A DNA stretch of 64,000 nucleotides from the NCBI GenBank assembly GCA_910579275.1, contig CAJTTO010000018.1, positions 9,901 through 73,900 on the forward strand, given 5' to 3'. Position numbers and translations under genes: made by a program. Every line of letters begins with the position of its first letter. Positions within the stretch are counted from its first letter, which is position 1. The notes beneath the pieces were generated by a model, which had not been told where the DNA came from, did no database searches, and saw only the letters and a program-made list of their open reading frames with translations. This DNA comes from an uncultured Lachnospiraceae bacterium. GTDB taxonomy: Bacteria; Bacillota; Clostridia; Lachnospirales; Lachnospiraceae. Shown one piece after another: positions 25,738 through 34,774 of this stretch.

Positions 25738-28059
25738 TTACATATCGGAATAAAACTTATATGTATTCATCATCTCATCCGGCACTTCCGGCGTAACTTT
25801 CTGCAGTGCCTTTATTTTCAGCTCAAACTCCTGCTTCTTCTTCTGGGCATTTCGGAAGCTGCGCGCCTGCGCCAATTCATATGGTCTCTGCACATTCAGT
25901 TTCATCCTAAGTTCTTTTGCAAACGGACAGTATGTTGCAAGAATCTCCCTTGCCACCTTGTTCATTTTCATGGATCCATTCGCCTCATTCTTAATCCAGA
26001 ACTCATAATCGATCAGGAACGTCTCCCTTGAGTTGTTCCTTGACTTCTGAATCTGAAGCTTAACCTTATCGCGTGCCTCGTCCGACAAATCCCTATTCTT
26101 TCTATAAAACTGAATATAATCCATATATTCCGATGTGAGTGATTTTACTTTTACATCATTCCATGCCATACCCTGTATACAACGGCAGAGCTCCCAACGG
26201 AAACGGCCGAAAAGCTTAACCATCATATCGTCTATATTGGAGTTTGTCATAATCGGGAAACAGAAACGTCCTGGGGTTCCCTTGTTTTTGCCCCCGATTT
26301 CCTGCCACATGGACGCGTTGGTTCCAAACAGCGGGAATAAAATCACATCAGGATATACATTCCGCATAACCGTCTCGTTGATAATCTTCAATTCGGTATT
26401 GGAGTAAATAACCTCCCTGTAAAATACAGAATAGTCAATCTGTGTAAGCTTCTGCACACTCTCGTTTATTTTCTTTTTGGTAACCAGTATTTTGTCCAAG
26501 TATCCAAAAATTGCTTCCTTATACAAAATCGGCATGTAAGAGGACGGCTGGCCATAAAGAGTACGTGTGTTGCTCATCTGCATATTCATGACCTCATACT
26601 CTACACGCTTATCCATGTTCTGAAGCAATGCCTTTTGTTCTTTCTCTGTAATCTCACCCTGTTTTTTGAGTGACCGGAGATTCTCTACGTAGTCCTCATC
26701 AAACTCACTCTTTGACGGATCACGCTTGCCTGCCTGTATCATGTCAAGCCACTCCATCATTGTAACCACCTTACAAGGTCCCTCGTTTTTATCCGGCTCA
26801 ATGCCGCATAAAAATCTCAAATGCTCCTCGTCAAGCAGCCGTTCGTCAAGCATACCATAATTCATAAAAAGCTCAACCGCTTTTGGCGGGTACATCAGCC
26901 CCTCCTTTATCTTGCGGTAGCATGACAAATATAACCGGAATACCAGCGGTGTAATCGTCTTTTTCGCTTTCTTGACATCATCCTCCACAGACATCCTGTC
27001 AGGCACTTCTACCAGATGGTTCACATTTTTTCTGAGTGTTTCATTATCCTCGTCGCTGAGTGTCGCAAACTTGAGAATCTGCTCCATCGAACCTTTCAGG
27101 GAGGCAACGTCCCGCTTAATGTCCTCCTCCTTCTCTTCCTGTGACTTCTGCTCTGCAACAGGCACCTCACCGGAACTCAGCCCATCTATTTTGCCCTTCA
27201 GGTGCTCAACATCAAAGTCAAACACACTCTCTGTCTGATTCTTAACCTCCTTATACTGAAACGCCATTTCTTCCACGATTCCGTTCAGCAGCACAATCAT
27301 TTCATTCGGGATGTCATCCTTCTCCTTTATCTCCTGTGCCGTATCGCAGATACAGTCAAACAGACTGTTCCTTGGGCGGAGACAGACTACCTCTATCAGA
27401 TTTTTGATATATTCTGTCACTTCGGCACAGTCCTCTAGAAGTGCGGATGAGAGATCAATAATCTCATTTACCTGAAAGTTTGCCATCTCTTCACGGTACG
27501 AAAAATATACCTTATTGGCACTCAGCGGAATCTTTGCCGCCTCCTCATAGTATGCAATCCTGTATTCGTTGACATCCTGTGTATCCTCGTATGGCTGAAG
27601 CTCCTCAAGCTCCTCATTTCCAATCGCCGGAACTTCAAATGCCTTACAGATATTCTTATACTCGGAATAGCTGCCCTGAACAAATGAGCACAGACGCTCT
27701 GCACGTTCAATAAGGCTTGACTTTAATCTGTAAATCTCAACCGCTATCCTAAACTGCGAAGAAACCATAATTGCACGATAGTCCGCATTTTTCGAAACAA
27801 TATTCCTGATTGTCTGTTCCCCCTGAGTCGGGAGTGCATATATTACAGAATCCTCCAGCGCAATGTAAGTTGCATGATATGTCTGGTCTTTATATCCGTT
27901 CAGGGCAAGATAACTTCCCTGTGTTCTTATCATCTTTACATACTCTCCCTGCATGACCACCTTGCCGGAAAGGATAATTCCTATCTGGTTTAATTCCTCG
28001 CCTTTCTCAAAAATGACATCACCTTTTTTTACAATATTTTTTCCGCTGACATTTAACAT
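25738..28059 (-). CDS. Large CNB-fold protein of unknown function
   Basis: I do not recognise this 773-residue protein beyond its N-terminus. Residues 1-110 look like a cyclic-nucleotide-binding jelly roll (KKGDVIFEKGEELNQIGIILSGKVVMQGEYVKMI, then a short helix after IYALPTQGE), but the phosphate-binding cassette with its usual Arg is not apparent, and no helix-turn-helix follows, so it is not an ordinary Crp/Fnr regulator. The other 650 residues appear mostly helical, charged and soluble, with a Lys/Glu-rich stretch near 310-330, and no membrane segment or catalytic motif that I can name. GGAGGGAGACAG precedes the ATG. It shares a direction and probably a transcript with the phosphopantetheinyl transferase 24 bp upstream. 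Confidence 0.75.
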   Translation of the reverse strand: MLNVSGKNIVKKGDVIFEKGEELNQIGIILSGKVVMQGEYVKMIRTQGSYLALNGYKDQTYHATYIALEDSVIYALPTQGEQTIRNIVSKNADYRAIMVSSQFRIAVEIYRLKSSLIERAERLCSFVQGSYSEYKNICKAFEVPAIGNEELEELQPYEDTQDVNEYRIAYYEEAAKIPLSANKVYFSYREEMANFQVNEIIDLSSALLEDCAEVTEYIKNLIEVVCLRPRNSLFDCICDTAQEIKEKDDIPNEMIVLLNGIVEEMAFQYKEVKNQTESVFDFDVEHLKGKIDGLSSGEVPVAEQKSQEEKEEDIKRDVASLKGSMEQILKFATLSDEDNETLRKNVNHLVEVPDRMSVEDDVKKAKKTITPLVFRLYLSCYRKIKEGLMYPPKAVELFMNYGMLDERLLDEEHLRFLCGIEPDKNEGPCKVVTMMEWLDMIQAGKRDPSKSEFDEDYVENLRSLKKQGEITEKEQKALLQNMDKRVEYEVMNMQMSNTRTLYGQPSSYMPILYKEAIFGYLDKILVTKKKINESVQKLTQIDYSVFYREVIYSNTELKIINETVMRNVYPDVILFPLFGTNASMWQEIGGKNKGTPGRFCFPIMTNSNIDDMMVKLFGRFRWELCRCIQGMAWNDVKVKSLTSEYMDYIQFYRKNRDLSDEARDKVKLQIQKSRNNSRETFLIDYEFWIKNEANGSMKMNKVAREILATYCPFAKELRMKLNVQRPYELAQARSFRNAQKKKQEFELKIKALQKVTPEVPDEMMNTYKFYSDM

Positions 28060-28083
28060 CTGTCTCCCTCCATTTGGCTATAC

Positions 28084-28749
28084 TCATAAGTTCATTATAC
28101 TCAGTTTTTCAGGAAAATTTCCCGCCTTGCTGCACACGCAAGTCATATATCCCTCAAGCTCGTTATAAAGCCTTATATCAATTATCTGTCTCTTATCAAC
28201 ATCATACACATGGCTGTAATCCTGTGCAGTCACGTATCTGCTTATACCAGCCCCGATTCCCCGTCCGCTCCATTTCACAACACTTTCCTTGGCCGTCCAT
28301 ATGCTGTAAAATTCTCTCGATCTTCTATCTGAATCATTCTCCTCTATTGCAAGAAGTCTGTCATATTCATCCGCATGATAAAATCTTTTTGCCAGCTGCA
28401 GCTTCCAACTTTTCATCTCCTGGATGTCTGCTCCTATTGGCTCTGTATCCACTGCACATACAACCCATTGTCCCGAATGTGACAGTGAATATTGAAACGC
28501 ATCATATCCCTTAATATATGGTTTTCCATGTAAACCTGTTTCTATTTGAATCTGCTGCCACTCTTTTATACCATATCCGGCTTCCAGAAATGCCTGCCGG
28601 AGCAAAAGTCCCGCAAAAATACTCCGCGCTTTCTCTTGTTCATTTTTCAGTGACAACACCCTTTCCTGTCTGCCCCTGTCAAGAAGCCCACACAGCATCT
28701 CTGACTTTGGCAGTGGAAACGCATAAATTTTTGCCGCATATAACCTCAA
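28084..28749 (-). CDS. 4'-phosphopantetheinyl transferase, Sfp type
   Basis: Moves the phosphopantetheine arm from CoA to a Ser on carrier proteins. The 221-residue size and two-fold architecture fit the Sfp/AcpT group. The key motifs are PIGADIQ (Mg-binding Asp), RFYHADEYDRL and FYSIWTAKESVVKWSGRGIG (W-x-x-K-E-x-x-x-K). The start is uncertain: the frame begins at a TTG after a weak GTGG; no better site is seen. No polyketide or peptide synthase lies in this window, so its carrier could be ordinary ACP. It lies between the MCP and the CNB-like gene. Confidence 0.88.
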   Translation of the reverse strand: MRLYAAKIYAFPLPKSEMLCGLLDRGRQERVLSLKNEQEKARSIFAGLLLRQAFLEAGYGIKEWQQIQIETGLHGKPYIKGYDAFQYSLSHSGQWVVCAVDTEPIGADIQEMKSWKLQLAKRFYHADEYDRLLAIEENDSDRRSREFYSIWTAKESVVKWSGRGIGAGISRYVTAQDYSHVYDVDKRQIIDIRLYNELEGYMTCVCSKAGNFPEKLSIMNL

Positions 28750-28770
28750 TTTTTCACGCCACTTTCAACA

Positions 28771-28798
28771 CTACCCCGGCATTTTGCAGCCGGGGTAG
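28771..28798 (-). terminator. Hairpin after the chemoreceptor gene
   Basis: CTACCCCGGC pairs exactly with GCCGGGGTAG across an 8-nt loop, 20 bp beyond the chemoreceptor stop. The U tract is poor (TGTTGAAAG), so read-through into the transferase gene is possible. Confidence 0.6.
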
Positions 28799-28818
28799 TA
28801 GATAAGATATTTATATCT

Positions 28819-30600
28819 TTAATATTTTCCAAAGTCAGCGTCAAGTGAAATGATACTCTCATTATCAACATAATCGCTATCAACACTAGACGACATATCA
28901 TCATAATCAGACTTTGTATTTCTTCCGGTAAGAAGTTTGTATTTGCCAACCGCATTCTGAAGCTGTCCTGCAAGACTTGAAAGTTCTGCACTTGCAGCCG
29001 CGCACTCCTCAGATGTTGCAGAGTTTGTCTGCACAACATCTGCAATCTGTGTGATACCTGCATTTACCTGCCCTACAGAACTTGCCTGATTTACAGAAGC
29101 CTCTGCTATATTGCTTACAATTGAGGCAATGTTCTCAACAGATAATAGAATTTCTTCAAGTGCCGACGCAGTTTCTACCGCAAGCTTAGAACCAACTTCC
29201 ACTTTCTTGATGGAATCCTCAATCATCACCGCGGAATCCTTTGCTGCCTCAGCTGACTTGTTCGCAAGACTTCTGACTTCATCCGCAACCACTGCGAATC
29301 CCTTACCGTGTACGCCTGCCCTTGCAGCCTCTACAGAAGCGTTCAGCGCGAGGATATTTGTCTGGAATGAGATATCGTCGATTACCTTCATAATCTTTGA
29401 AATATTTTCAGAAGACTCATTGATATCCTGCATTGCAGCAATCATCTGCTTCATCTGTTCATTACCGCGGATTGCTTCGTCCTTTGTATTCTGTACCAAC
29501 TCATTTGCCCTGTTTGCATCATCCGCATTGACCTTTGCACCGTTTGCAATCTCCTCGATAGAGACCGTAATCTCCTCAATAGCACTTGCCTGCTGTGTCG
29601 TACCCTGTGCCAAAGAGTTGCTTGCACTGGCAACCTCGTTTGCGCCTGACGTCATTCTGGCCGCCGCATCACGGATTGTAGACAAATTCCTGTTGTTGTC
29701 GCGAAGCATCTTTACAATCGCTGTTCCGAGTGCATCATCCTCGCTTGCTTTCTTATAAGTTGCTGTCAAGTCACCTTCCGCAACCTGCTCCGTAACGTGA
29801 ACCTGCTCTCCAATCGTCTTTATCATTAACTTAAAGTCATCTGTCAAGTCACCGAACTCATCATTTGATGTTCTCTCAATGTGGGCATTAATGTCTCCTC
29901 TTGCCATCTTCCTTGCAACATCAGAGAGCGTCATCAGCGGATACTGAATCTTTTTCTTTGTGACCACTGTAGCGAAGAAAATGCAGACAATATAAATAAC
30001 CACTGCCATCCCAATGATAAAGCTCTGTCTTAAGGATATATAATTTCTGATTGTCTCCCTGTCCTTTGAAGCACAGACCATTCCGACAATCTGATTCGTA
30101 CTGTCTGTCACCGGAACATAAAAGCCGTAATATAGTGCTCCATTAATCTCGAAATCATCCCTTGAATATTCATTTCCGGCATTCAGAACTTCTGCGGCTA
30201 CTTTGGGATCCGCCTTTGTACCCACGATTGGGTTGCCCTGCGCATCCTTAATCGTTGTCGCACGCCTTACATCTCCAAAAAACAGGGTAATCTCGCCATC
30301 GTTCGCTGAAGCATAGTTATCAACCAATGCGCCCATCTGCTGGGAAAGATTTACCTCGCCTTTATACAGGTCATCACCCTGCATGGAATAGTCTCCTGAC
30401 GACACTCCGTCAAGTGCAAGCATCGTACCTCTTGCCAAAGCTTCCAATGTCTTAAATGTCTCTGACTCCATACCCTGCCTGAGTGTCATTGTAGAAACTG
30501 TCACAATAACAATACATGCCAGCATCATCGGCAGCGATACCAGTAAAATCACCAGCCACTTAATGCTAAATCTGCGCCCTAATTTGTTTTGTTCATTCAT
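28819..30600 (-). CDS. Methyl-accepting chemotaxis protein, Cache type
   Basis: Transmembrane chemoreceptor of about 593 residues. First membrane helix WLVILLVSLPMMLACIVIVTV; extracellular sensor with a Cache-like pattern (GEITLFFGDVRRATTI, then DFEINGALYYGFYVPVTDSTNQIVGMV); second helix FIIGMAVVIYIVCIFFATVV; HAMP domain with DVARKMARGDINAH; and a cytoplasmic signalling hairpin with the conserved tip ISFQTNILALNASVEAARAG. The start at 30600 follows AAAGGATGTTACTT. No che or flagellar genes are in the window. It has its own strong sigma-A promoter and ends at a hairpin. Confidence 0.95.
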   Translation of the reverse strand: MNEQNKLGRRFSIKWLVILLVSLPMMLACIVIVTVSTMTLRQGMESETFKTLEALARGTMLALDGVSSGDYSMQGDDLYKGEVNLSQQMGALVDNYASANDGEITLFFGDVRRATTIKDAQGNPIVGTKADPKVAAEVLNAGNEYSRDDFEINGALYYGFYVPVTDSTNQIVGMVCASKDRETIRNYISLRQSFIIGMAVVIYIVCIFFATVVTKKKIQYPLMTLSDVARKMARGDINAHIERTSNDEFGDLTDDFKLMIKTIGEQVHVTEQVAEGDLTATYKKASEDDALGTAIVKMLRDNNRNLSTIRDAAARMTSGANEVASASNSLAQGTTQQASAIEEITVSIEEIANGAKVNADDANRANELVQNTKDEAIRGNEQMKQMIAAMQDINESSENISKIMKVIDDISFQTNILALNASVEAARAGVHGKGFAVVADEVRSLANKSAEAAKDSAVMIEDSIKKVEVGSKLAVETASALEEILLSVENIASIVSNIAEASVNQASSVGQVNAGITQIADVVQTNSATSEECAAASAELSSLAGQLQNAVGKYKLLTGRNTKSDYDDMSSSVDSDYVDNESIISLDADFGKY

Positions 30601-30689
30601 AAGTAACATCCTTTCACACAATATACTATTAAATTTATTTTAAGGCTAACATTCACATTGATTCTGATAACCTTAATTACTTATCCTCT

Positions 30690-30718
30690 ATTTTAAATTG
30701 TTTCTACGATTAAGTCAA
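30690..30718 (-). promoter_or_regulatory. Promoter of the chemoreceptor gene
   Basis: Minus strand -35 TTGACT (30713-30718), 17-bp spacer, -10 TAAAAT (30690-30695), about 90 bp before the start codon. It is of the sigma-A type, not the flagellar sigma type. Confidence 0.7.
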
Positions 30719-30847
30719 TAGTATATATTGTCTGTCACTTAATTTTTTTTTAATATTACTGCTTATTTTTCCCAGAAGCGCATAAAATCAATAATTTTTA
30801 CTTTGAGGCGGCATGTTTTTGCCGGACGCGGACGCAATCCTTACGGC

Positions 30848-31630
30848 TCAGAATGCCAAATATTTTTTCATGGTGCGCAGTGCGTTCTTCTCAAGCCGTG
30901 ACACCTGTGCCTGGGAAATACCGATATACTCTGCCACTTCCATCTGTGTCTTTCCCTCAAAAAAGCGCAGGCGGATAATTTCATTCTCTCTCTCATCGAG
31001 TCTTTTCATCGCCTCGCTTAAGGATATATTTTCAACCCAGTTTTCCTCCTTGCATTTTTTGTCGCTTATCTGATCCATCACATAAAGCGTATCGCCGCCT
31101 TCCGTGTAGACAGGCTCATACAGACTCATCGGATTTTGTATCGCATCAAGCGCATACACGATGTCTTCCTTCGGAATACCAATTTCCTCTGATATCTCCA
31201 TGATTGTCGGCTCGCGCAGATTCTTTTTGGTCAGATTCTCCTTCGCATAAATTGCCTTATATGCCGTATCCTTCAGGGAGCGGCTTACCCTTATCGGGTT
31301 GCTGGAATCACGCAGGAACCGTCTGATTTCACCGATAATCATAGGAACCGCATAGGTGGAAAATTTTACATCCAGACTGGAATCAAAGTTATCAATCGCC
31401 TTTATCAGACCGATACAGCCTATCTGAAATAAGTCGTCAACGTTTTCATTCGACTGTGAAAATCTTTTGATTACACTCAGCACCAGTCTCAGGTTCCCCC
31501 TGATATATTCCTCCCTTGCCGATAAATCCCCCTGCTCTATTCTCGCAAAAAGCGCCTGTTTTTCCTCATTTTTCAAAACGGGAAGCTTTGACGTATTTAC
31601 ACCACATATCTCAACTTTTCCAAGTGCCAT
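30848..31630 (-). CDS. sigG: Sporulation sigma factor G
   Basis: Late forespore RNA polymerase sigma factor. The 260-residue protein begins with the family hallmark KVEICGVNTSKLPVLKNEE, has region 2 with NLRLVLSVIKRF, DDLFQIGCIGLIKAIDNFD and the DNA-melting part STYAVPMIIGEIRRFLRD, then regions 3 and 4 ending in EVAEYIGISQAQVSRLEKNAL. GGAGGATTATAAAT precedes the ATG. As in Bacillus and Clostridia it follows sigE, with about 100 bp between; a 7-bp hairpin (31661-31679) lies in that gap. A sigma-F/G type promoter could not be pinned down by eye. Confidence 0.97.
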   Translation of the reverse strand: MALGKVEICGVNTSKLPVLKNEEKQALFARIEQGDLSAREEYIRGNLRLVLSVIKRFSQSNENVDDLFQIGCIGLIKAIDNFDSSLDVKFSTYAVPMIIGEIRRFLRDSSNPIRVSRSLKDTAYKAIYAKENLTKKNLREPTIMEISEEIGIPKEDIVYALDAIQNPMSLYEPVYTEGGDTLYVMDQISDKKCKEENWVENISLSEAMKRLDERENEIIRLRFFEGKTQMEVAEYIGISQAQVSRLEKNALRTMKKYLAF

Positions 31631-31731
31631 ATTTATAATCCTCCTATATCTCTATGTCCCACAGATAACAAATATCTGTCAGACATATGTAAAGAGGTGT
31701 AAATACGTTTTGCCGCAGAAATTGACCGATT

Positions 31732-32460
31732 CTAACTTACCATTTCTTTTTTCAGGCGCTTCATAATCTTTTTTTCCAGACGTGAGATATAAGACTGTGA
31801 AATTCCCAGATAATCCGCCACTTCTTTCTGTGTCATTTCCATGTCGTCGGGATTGTTGAGTCCGAACCGCAGCATAATAATGGTTCGCTCGCGTTCTCCC
31901 AATTTTGATATCGCACGCTTAAGCTGGCTTCGTTCCACTTCATTCTCAAGGTCTTTATAAATCACATCCTCATCCGTACCAAGAATGTCTGACAAGAGCA
32001 GTTCATTTCCGTCCCAGTCCACATTCAACGGTTCATCAATGGAAACCTCAAGTCTTGTCTTATTGTTTCTTCTCAAATACATCAATATTTCGTTTTCAAT
32101 GCATCTTGACGCATAGGTTGCAAGCTTTATGTTTTTGCTGCGGTTAAATGTATTAATCGCCTTTATCAGACCGATTGTTCCTATGGAAATCAAGTCTTCC
32201 ACGCCCACCCCGGTATTGTCAAACTTTTTTGCGATATATACGACAAGCCGCAAATTATGCTCTATCAAAAGCGCCCTTGCCTCGTTTGCATACTCTGTCT
32301 CAAGTCCATTGATTGCCCTGTTTTCTTCCTCTCCCTCCAGCGGCGGCGGCAGCACTTCCGAGCCGCCTATATAATGAATCTCATTTCCGACTGCACTTTT
32401 ATTGCTTTTTTTGCCCAACGACAACCTCATTTTTCCCGGCAAATACAATTTGATTATCAT
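31732..32460 (-). CDS. sigE: Sporulation sigma factor E precursor
   Basis: Early mother-cell sigma factor, made as an inactive precursor. The 242-residue protein starts with a pro-sequence of about 30 residues (MIIKLYLPGKMRLSLGKKSN) and then YIGGSEVLPPPL, near the expected cleavage site for SpoIIGA. Region 2 has NLRLVVYIAKKFDNTGVGVEDLISIGTIGLIKAIN and ATYASRCIENEILMYLRRN; region 4 ends in VADYLGISQSYISRLEKKI. The start at 32460 follows AATGGAGGAGAAATT. It is 35 bp after its protease gene spoIIGA, so pro-sigma and activator are made together. Confidence 0.97.
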   Translation of the reverse strand: MIIKLYLPGKMRLSLGKKSNKSAVGNEIHYIGGSEVLPPPLEGEEENRAINGLETEYANEARALLIEHNLRLVVYIAKKFDNTGVGVEDLISIGTIGLIKAINTFNRSKNIKLATYASRCIENEILMYLRRNNKTRLEVSIDEPLNVDWDGNELLLSDILGTDEDVIYKDLENEVERSQLKRAISKLGERERTIIMLRFGLNNPDDMEMTQKEVADYLGISQSYISRLEKKIMKRLKKEMVS

Positions 32461-32495
32461 AATTTCTCCTCCATTTCTTTTATAAAAGATGCCTT

Positions 32496-33287
32496 TCATG
32501 CCGATATCAACTTATGGTTTAATATCATCTGGAACGTCCCGTCCCTCGAAAGTTTCCCCTTATACAAAGCCACAACGGCCTCCCTTTTCACGATCTCCCC
32601 TTCTTCCCTCTGTATCATCATCCGCTCTACTACGATGCCTTCCAGAATCCCATGTTCATTTCCGACACTCCGGTATGGAATAACCCTGTATTTCTGCGGA
32701 TATTTTGTCATCCACTGCCTGATTTCAGCCGTTTCCTCCATCACGGATACTGGTTTTCCCGACACAGGATCGCACAATAAATTGCCTGTATCAAACAATG
32801 CCCGAATTACGATATCCTCTCCGTTCTCTGACAATGTCACATCATAGATATTCCTGCAGCCTGCCATATTGCGATATACCACCAAAATTGCAACAATGCC
32901 TGTGATCACCACTGTAACGATGGTCTGGGCAGAATACGCCCCCACAAGCCTTATCACGCACTCCATAAGTTTTCCATACGCGGACATCATGCCGTGCAGA
33001 TAGATTACGCCTAAAACAGGACGCCTAAAGGGAATTCTGTTTTTCGGATGATAAATACATATCAGCACCATCGTTGCATCAAGAAAAAGTACACTAAGAA
33101 CATATATGACCCCAAATCTGATTCCTGACACTAGTATCAGCACTGCTCCTGCGCCTCCAGCCAATGATGCCGTTACCAGTCTCCACCACCGTATTTTTTC
33201 CTTTAAAAGGAGCGCCACCAGAATCAACAGCAGCGCATCCATCATCACATTTTCTATAAAATAAATGTCAACATATACCTCATAAAT
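32496..33287 (-). CDS. spoIIGA: Sigma-E processing peptidase SpoIIGA
   Basis: Membrane aspartic protease that cleaves pro-sigma-E in the mother cell. The protein has about five membrane helices in its N-terminal half (YFIENVMMDALLLILVALLLK onward) and a cytoplasmic protease half with ALFDTGNLLCDPVSGKPV, whose Asp-Thr-Gly is the catalytic triplet. No ATG, and no GTG or TTG with a normal upstream site, fits the N-terminus. The best binding site (ACGGAGGTGATACGG) points to the ATT at 33287 as start; the GTG at 33296 lies inside that site. The size from ATT is 263 residues. It is transcribed from a Spo0A-type promoter. Confidence 0.9.
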   Translation of the reverse strand: MYEVYVDIYFIENVMMDALLLILVALLLKEKIRWWRLVTASLAGGAGAVLILVSGIRFGVIYVLSVLFLDATMVLICIYHPKNRIPFRRPVLGVIYLHGMMSAYGKLMECVIRLVGAYSAQTIVTVVITGIVAILVVYRNMAGCRNIYDVTLSENGEDIVIRALFDTGNLLCDPVSGKPVSVMEETAEIRQWMTKYPQKYRVIPYRSVGNEHGILEGIVVERMMIQREEGEIVKREAVVALYKGKLSRDGTFQMILNHKLISA

Positions 33288-33374
33288 CCGTATCACCTCC
33301 GTTTCGGCAGGCAAAACAGTCCGGTCACCACTATTCAAATCGTTGTTCTCTGATTTCCTGATCTGCCTATGGGC

Positions 33375-33407
33375 ATTATAACAAAACAGTCCCATGCTTT
33401 TTGTCAA
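33375..33407 (-). promoter_or_regulatory. spoIIG promoter, Spo0A-type with 21-bp spacer
   Basis: Minus strand perfect -35 TTGACA (33402-33407) and perfect -10 TATAAT preceded by TGT (33375-33380), 21 bp apart. The Bacillus subtilis spoIIG promoter also has an over-long spacer (22 bp) and needs Spo0A. A Spo0A-like box, TTTGTCAAAG on the plus strand (33400-33409), overlaps the -35; a second, AGTCGAAAAA (minus strand, 33431-33440), lies upstream. Confidence 0.8.
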
Positions 33408-33423
33408 AGCATGGGACTGTTTT
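33383..33423 (-). terminator. ftsZ terminator, 18-bp perfect stem
   Basis: AAAACAGTCCCATGCTTT (33383-33400) is exactly complementary to 33406-33423 across a 5-nt loop; TGTTATAATG follows on the minus strand. It ends the ftsZ transcript, and its loop and left arm make up the -35 and spacer of the spoIIG promoter. Confidence 0.85.
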
Positions 33424-33475
33424 ATGTTTATTTTTCGACTTTATTCTTATTCTATATGTTTCTTTCAGGCATTTT

Positions 33476-34672
33476 CTACCGTTTTAAGAAATTGGGTATG
33501 TTCAGGGTCTGTTCCTTCACATTGCTTCTCAAATCTGCGGGGGGCTTAATGCCGCTCACTGGTTTCTGCGGCGGATTCTGCGGCTGGCTGTTCGGCTGTA
33601 TCACATTAATTCCCGCCGGTGCCTGCGGCCTTGGACGCACCGGAGTGTTCGGCACATTGGCAGGTTTTACAGAAAAATTACTGTTAATCTTGCCCATGTT
33701 TTTCAGCGGGGAATTATAGCTTGACTCCACAATACCCGTTGCAATGACTGTAACGGTACAAGAATCCGCCATATCCTCATTGTACATCGCGCCAAAGATA
33801 ACATTGATATCCTCTCCGGCAAGCTGCTGCACATAGCTTGCTGCATCATTTGCATCAAAAATTGAAATATCGCCCGAGATATTGAGAATAACATCCGTGG
33901 CACCGCTGAGGGTTGTCTCAAGAAGCGGCGATTCAACCGCCATCTTAATCGCCTCGGCAGCCTTGTCTTCACCCTTACCGTAACCGATACCGATATGTGC
34001 GATACCTTTCTCTTTCATAACAGTCTGAACATCGGCAAAATCAAGGTTGATAACAGACGGAACATTAATCAAATCCGTAATACCCTGTACTGACTGCTGA
34101 AGCACTTCATCCGCTTTCTTCAACGCATCCGGCATGGTTGTCCGCCTGTCGACAATCTCAAGCAGCTTGTCATTCGGAATCACAATAAGCGTATCGACAT
34201 GTTCCTTTAGCTTCTCAATGCCGGTCAATGCATTCGTCATACGTGTGCGTGCCTCAAACTTGAACGGTTTTGTGACAACGCCGACCGTAAGAATCCCCAT
34301 CTCCTTTGCAATCGCTGCCACGATAGGCGCCGCGCCGGTTCCGGTGCCGCCGCCCATACCGCAGGTAACAAATACCATGTCCGCGCCCTTTAACGCCTCC
34401 TTGATATCCTCGGAGCTTTCTTCCGCTGCCTTCTCCCCTACTTCAGGTTTGGCACCCGCGCCAAGCCCTTTTGTAAGCTTCTCACCTATCTGCAAAAGTT
34501 TCGGTGCCTTGCAGAGCTGTAAAGCCTGCTTGTCCGTATTGACTCCTATAAATTCAACACCTGTAATCGTCTCATCTATCATTCGGTTCACAGCATTATT
34601 GCCTGCGCCGCCTACTCCTACTACAATTATCCTTGCTGCTGCATCTGTTTCATTTGATCTAATCTCGAGCAA
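33476..34672 (-). CDS. ftsZ: Cell division protein FtsZ
   Basis: Tubulin-like GTPase that forms the division ring. The 398-residue protein has the GTP-binding GVGGAGNNAVNRM, the signature GGGTGTGAAP, the synergy loop NLDFADVQTVM, a variable proline-rich linker (PRPQAPAGINVIQPNSQPQNPP split here by context) and the C-terminal anchoring peptide LNIPNFLKR. I choose the TTG at 34672, 8 nt after GAAGGAGG; the GTG further up touches that site. It has its own promoter and a strong terminator, so ftsZ can be expressed alone within the dcw cluster. Confidence 0.97.
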   Translation of the reverse strand: MLEIRSNETDAAARIIVVGVGGAGNNAVNRMIDETITGVEFIGVNTDKQALQLCKAPKLLQIGEKLTKGLGAGAKPEVGEKAAEESSEDIKEALKGADMVFVTCGMGGGTGTGAAPIVAAIAKEMGILTVGVVTKPFKFEARTRMTNALTGIEKLKEHVDTLIVIPNDKLLEIVDRRTTMPDALKKADEVLQQSVQGITDLINVPSVINLDFADVQTVMKEKGIAHIGIGYGKGEDKAAEAIKMAVESPLLETTLSGATDVILNISGDISIFDANDAASYVQQLAGEDINVIFGAMYNEDMADSCTVTVIATGIVESSYNSPLKNMGKINSNFSVKPANVPNTPVRPRPQAPAGINVIQPNSQPQNPPQKPVSGIKPPADLRSNVKEQTLNIPNFLKR

Positions 34673-34716
34673 GTTTCCTTCCTCCTTCACAATTCCTATT
34701 AAATTCCATCTAACTT

Positions 34717-34745
34717 ATCATATAATTTTTTTGCCAATTAATCAA
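34717..34745 (-). promoter_or_regulatory. Candidate ftsZ promoter
   Basis: Minus strand -35 TTGATT (34740-34745), 17-bp spacer with an A7 run, -10 TATGAT (34717-34722), about 45 bp before the ftsZ start. Confidence 0.55.
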
Positions 34746-34774
34746 CCTATTTTTTGTTTTATTGTTACCTTTTT

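Noticed and set aside
28746..29063. 105-codon minus-strand frame overlapping the chemoreceptor end
   Set aside because: Out-of-frame shadow of the chemoreceptor, which has intact motifs to its stop.
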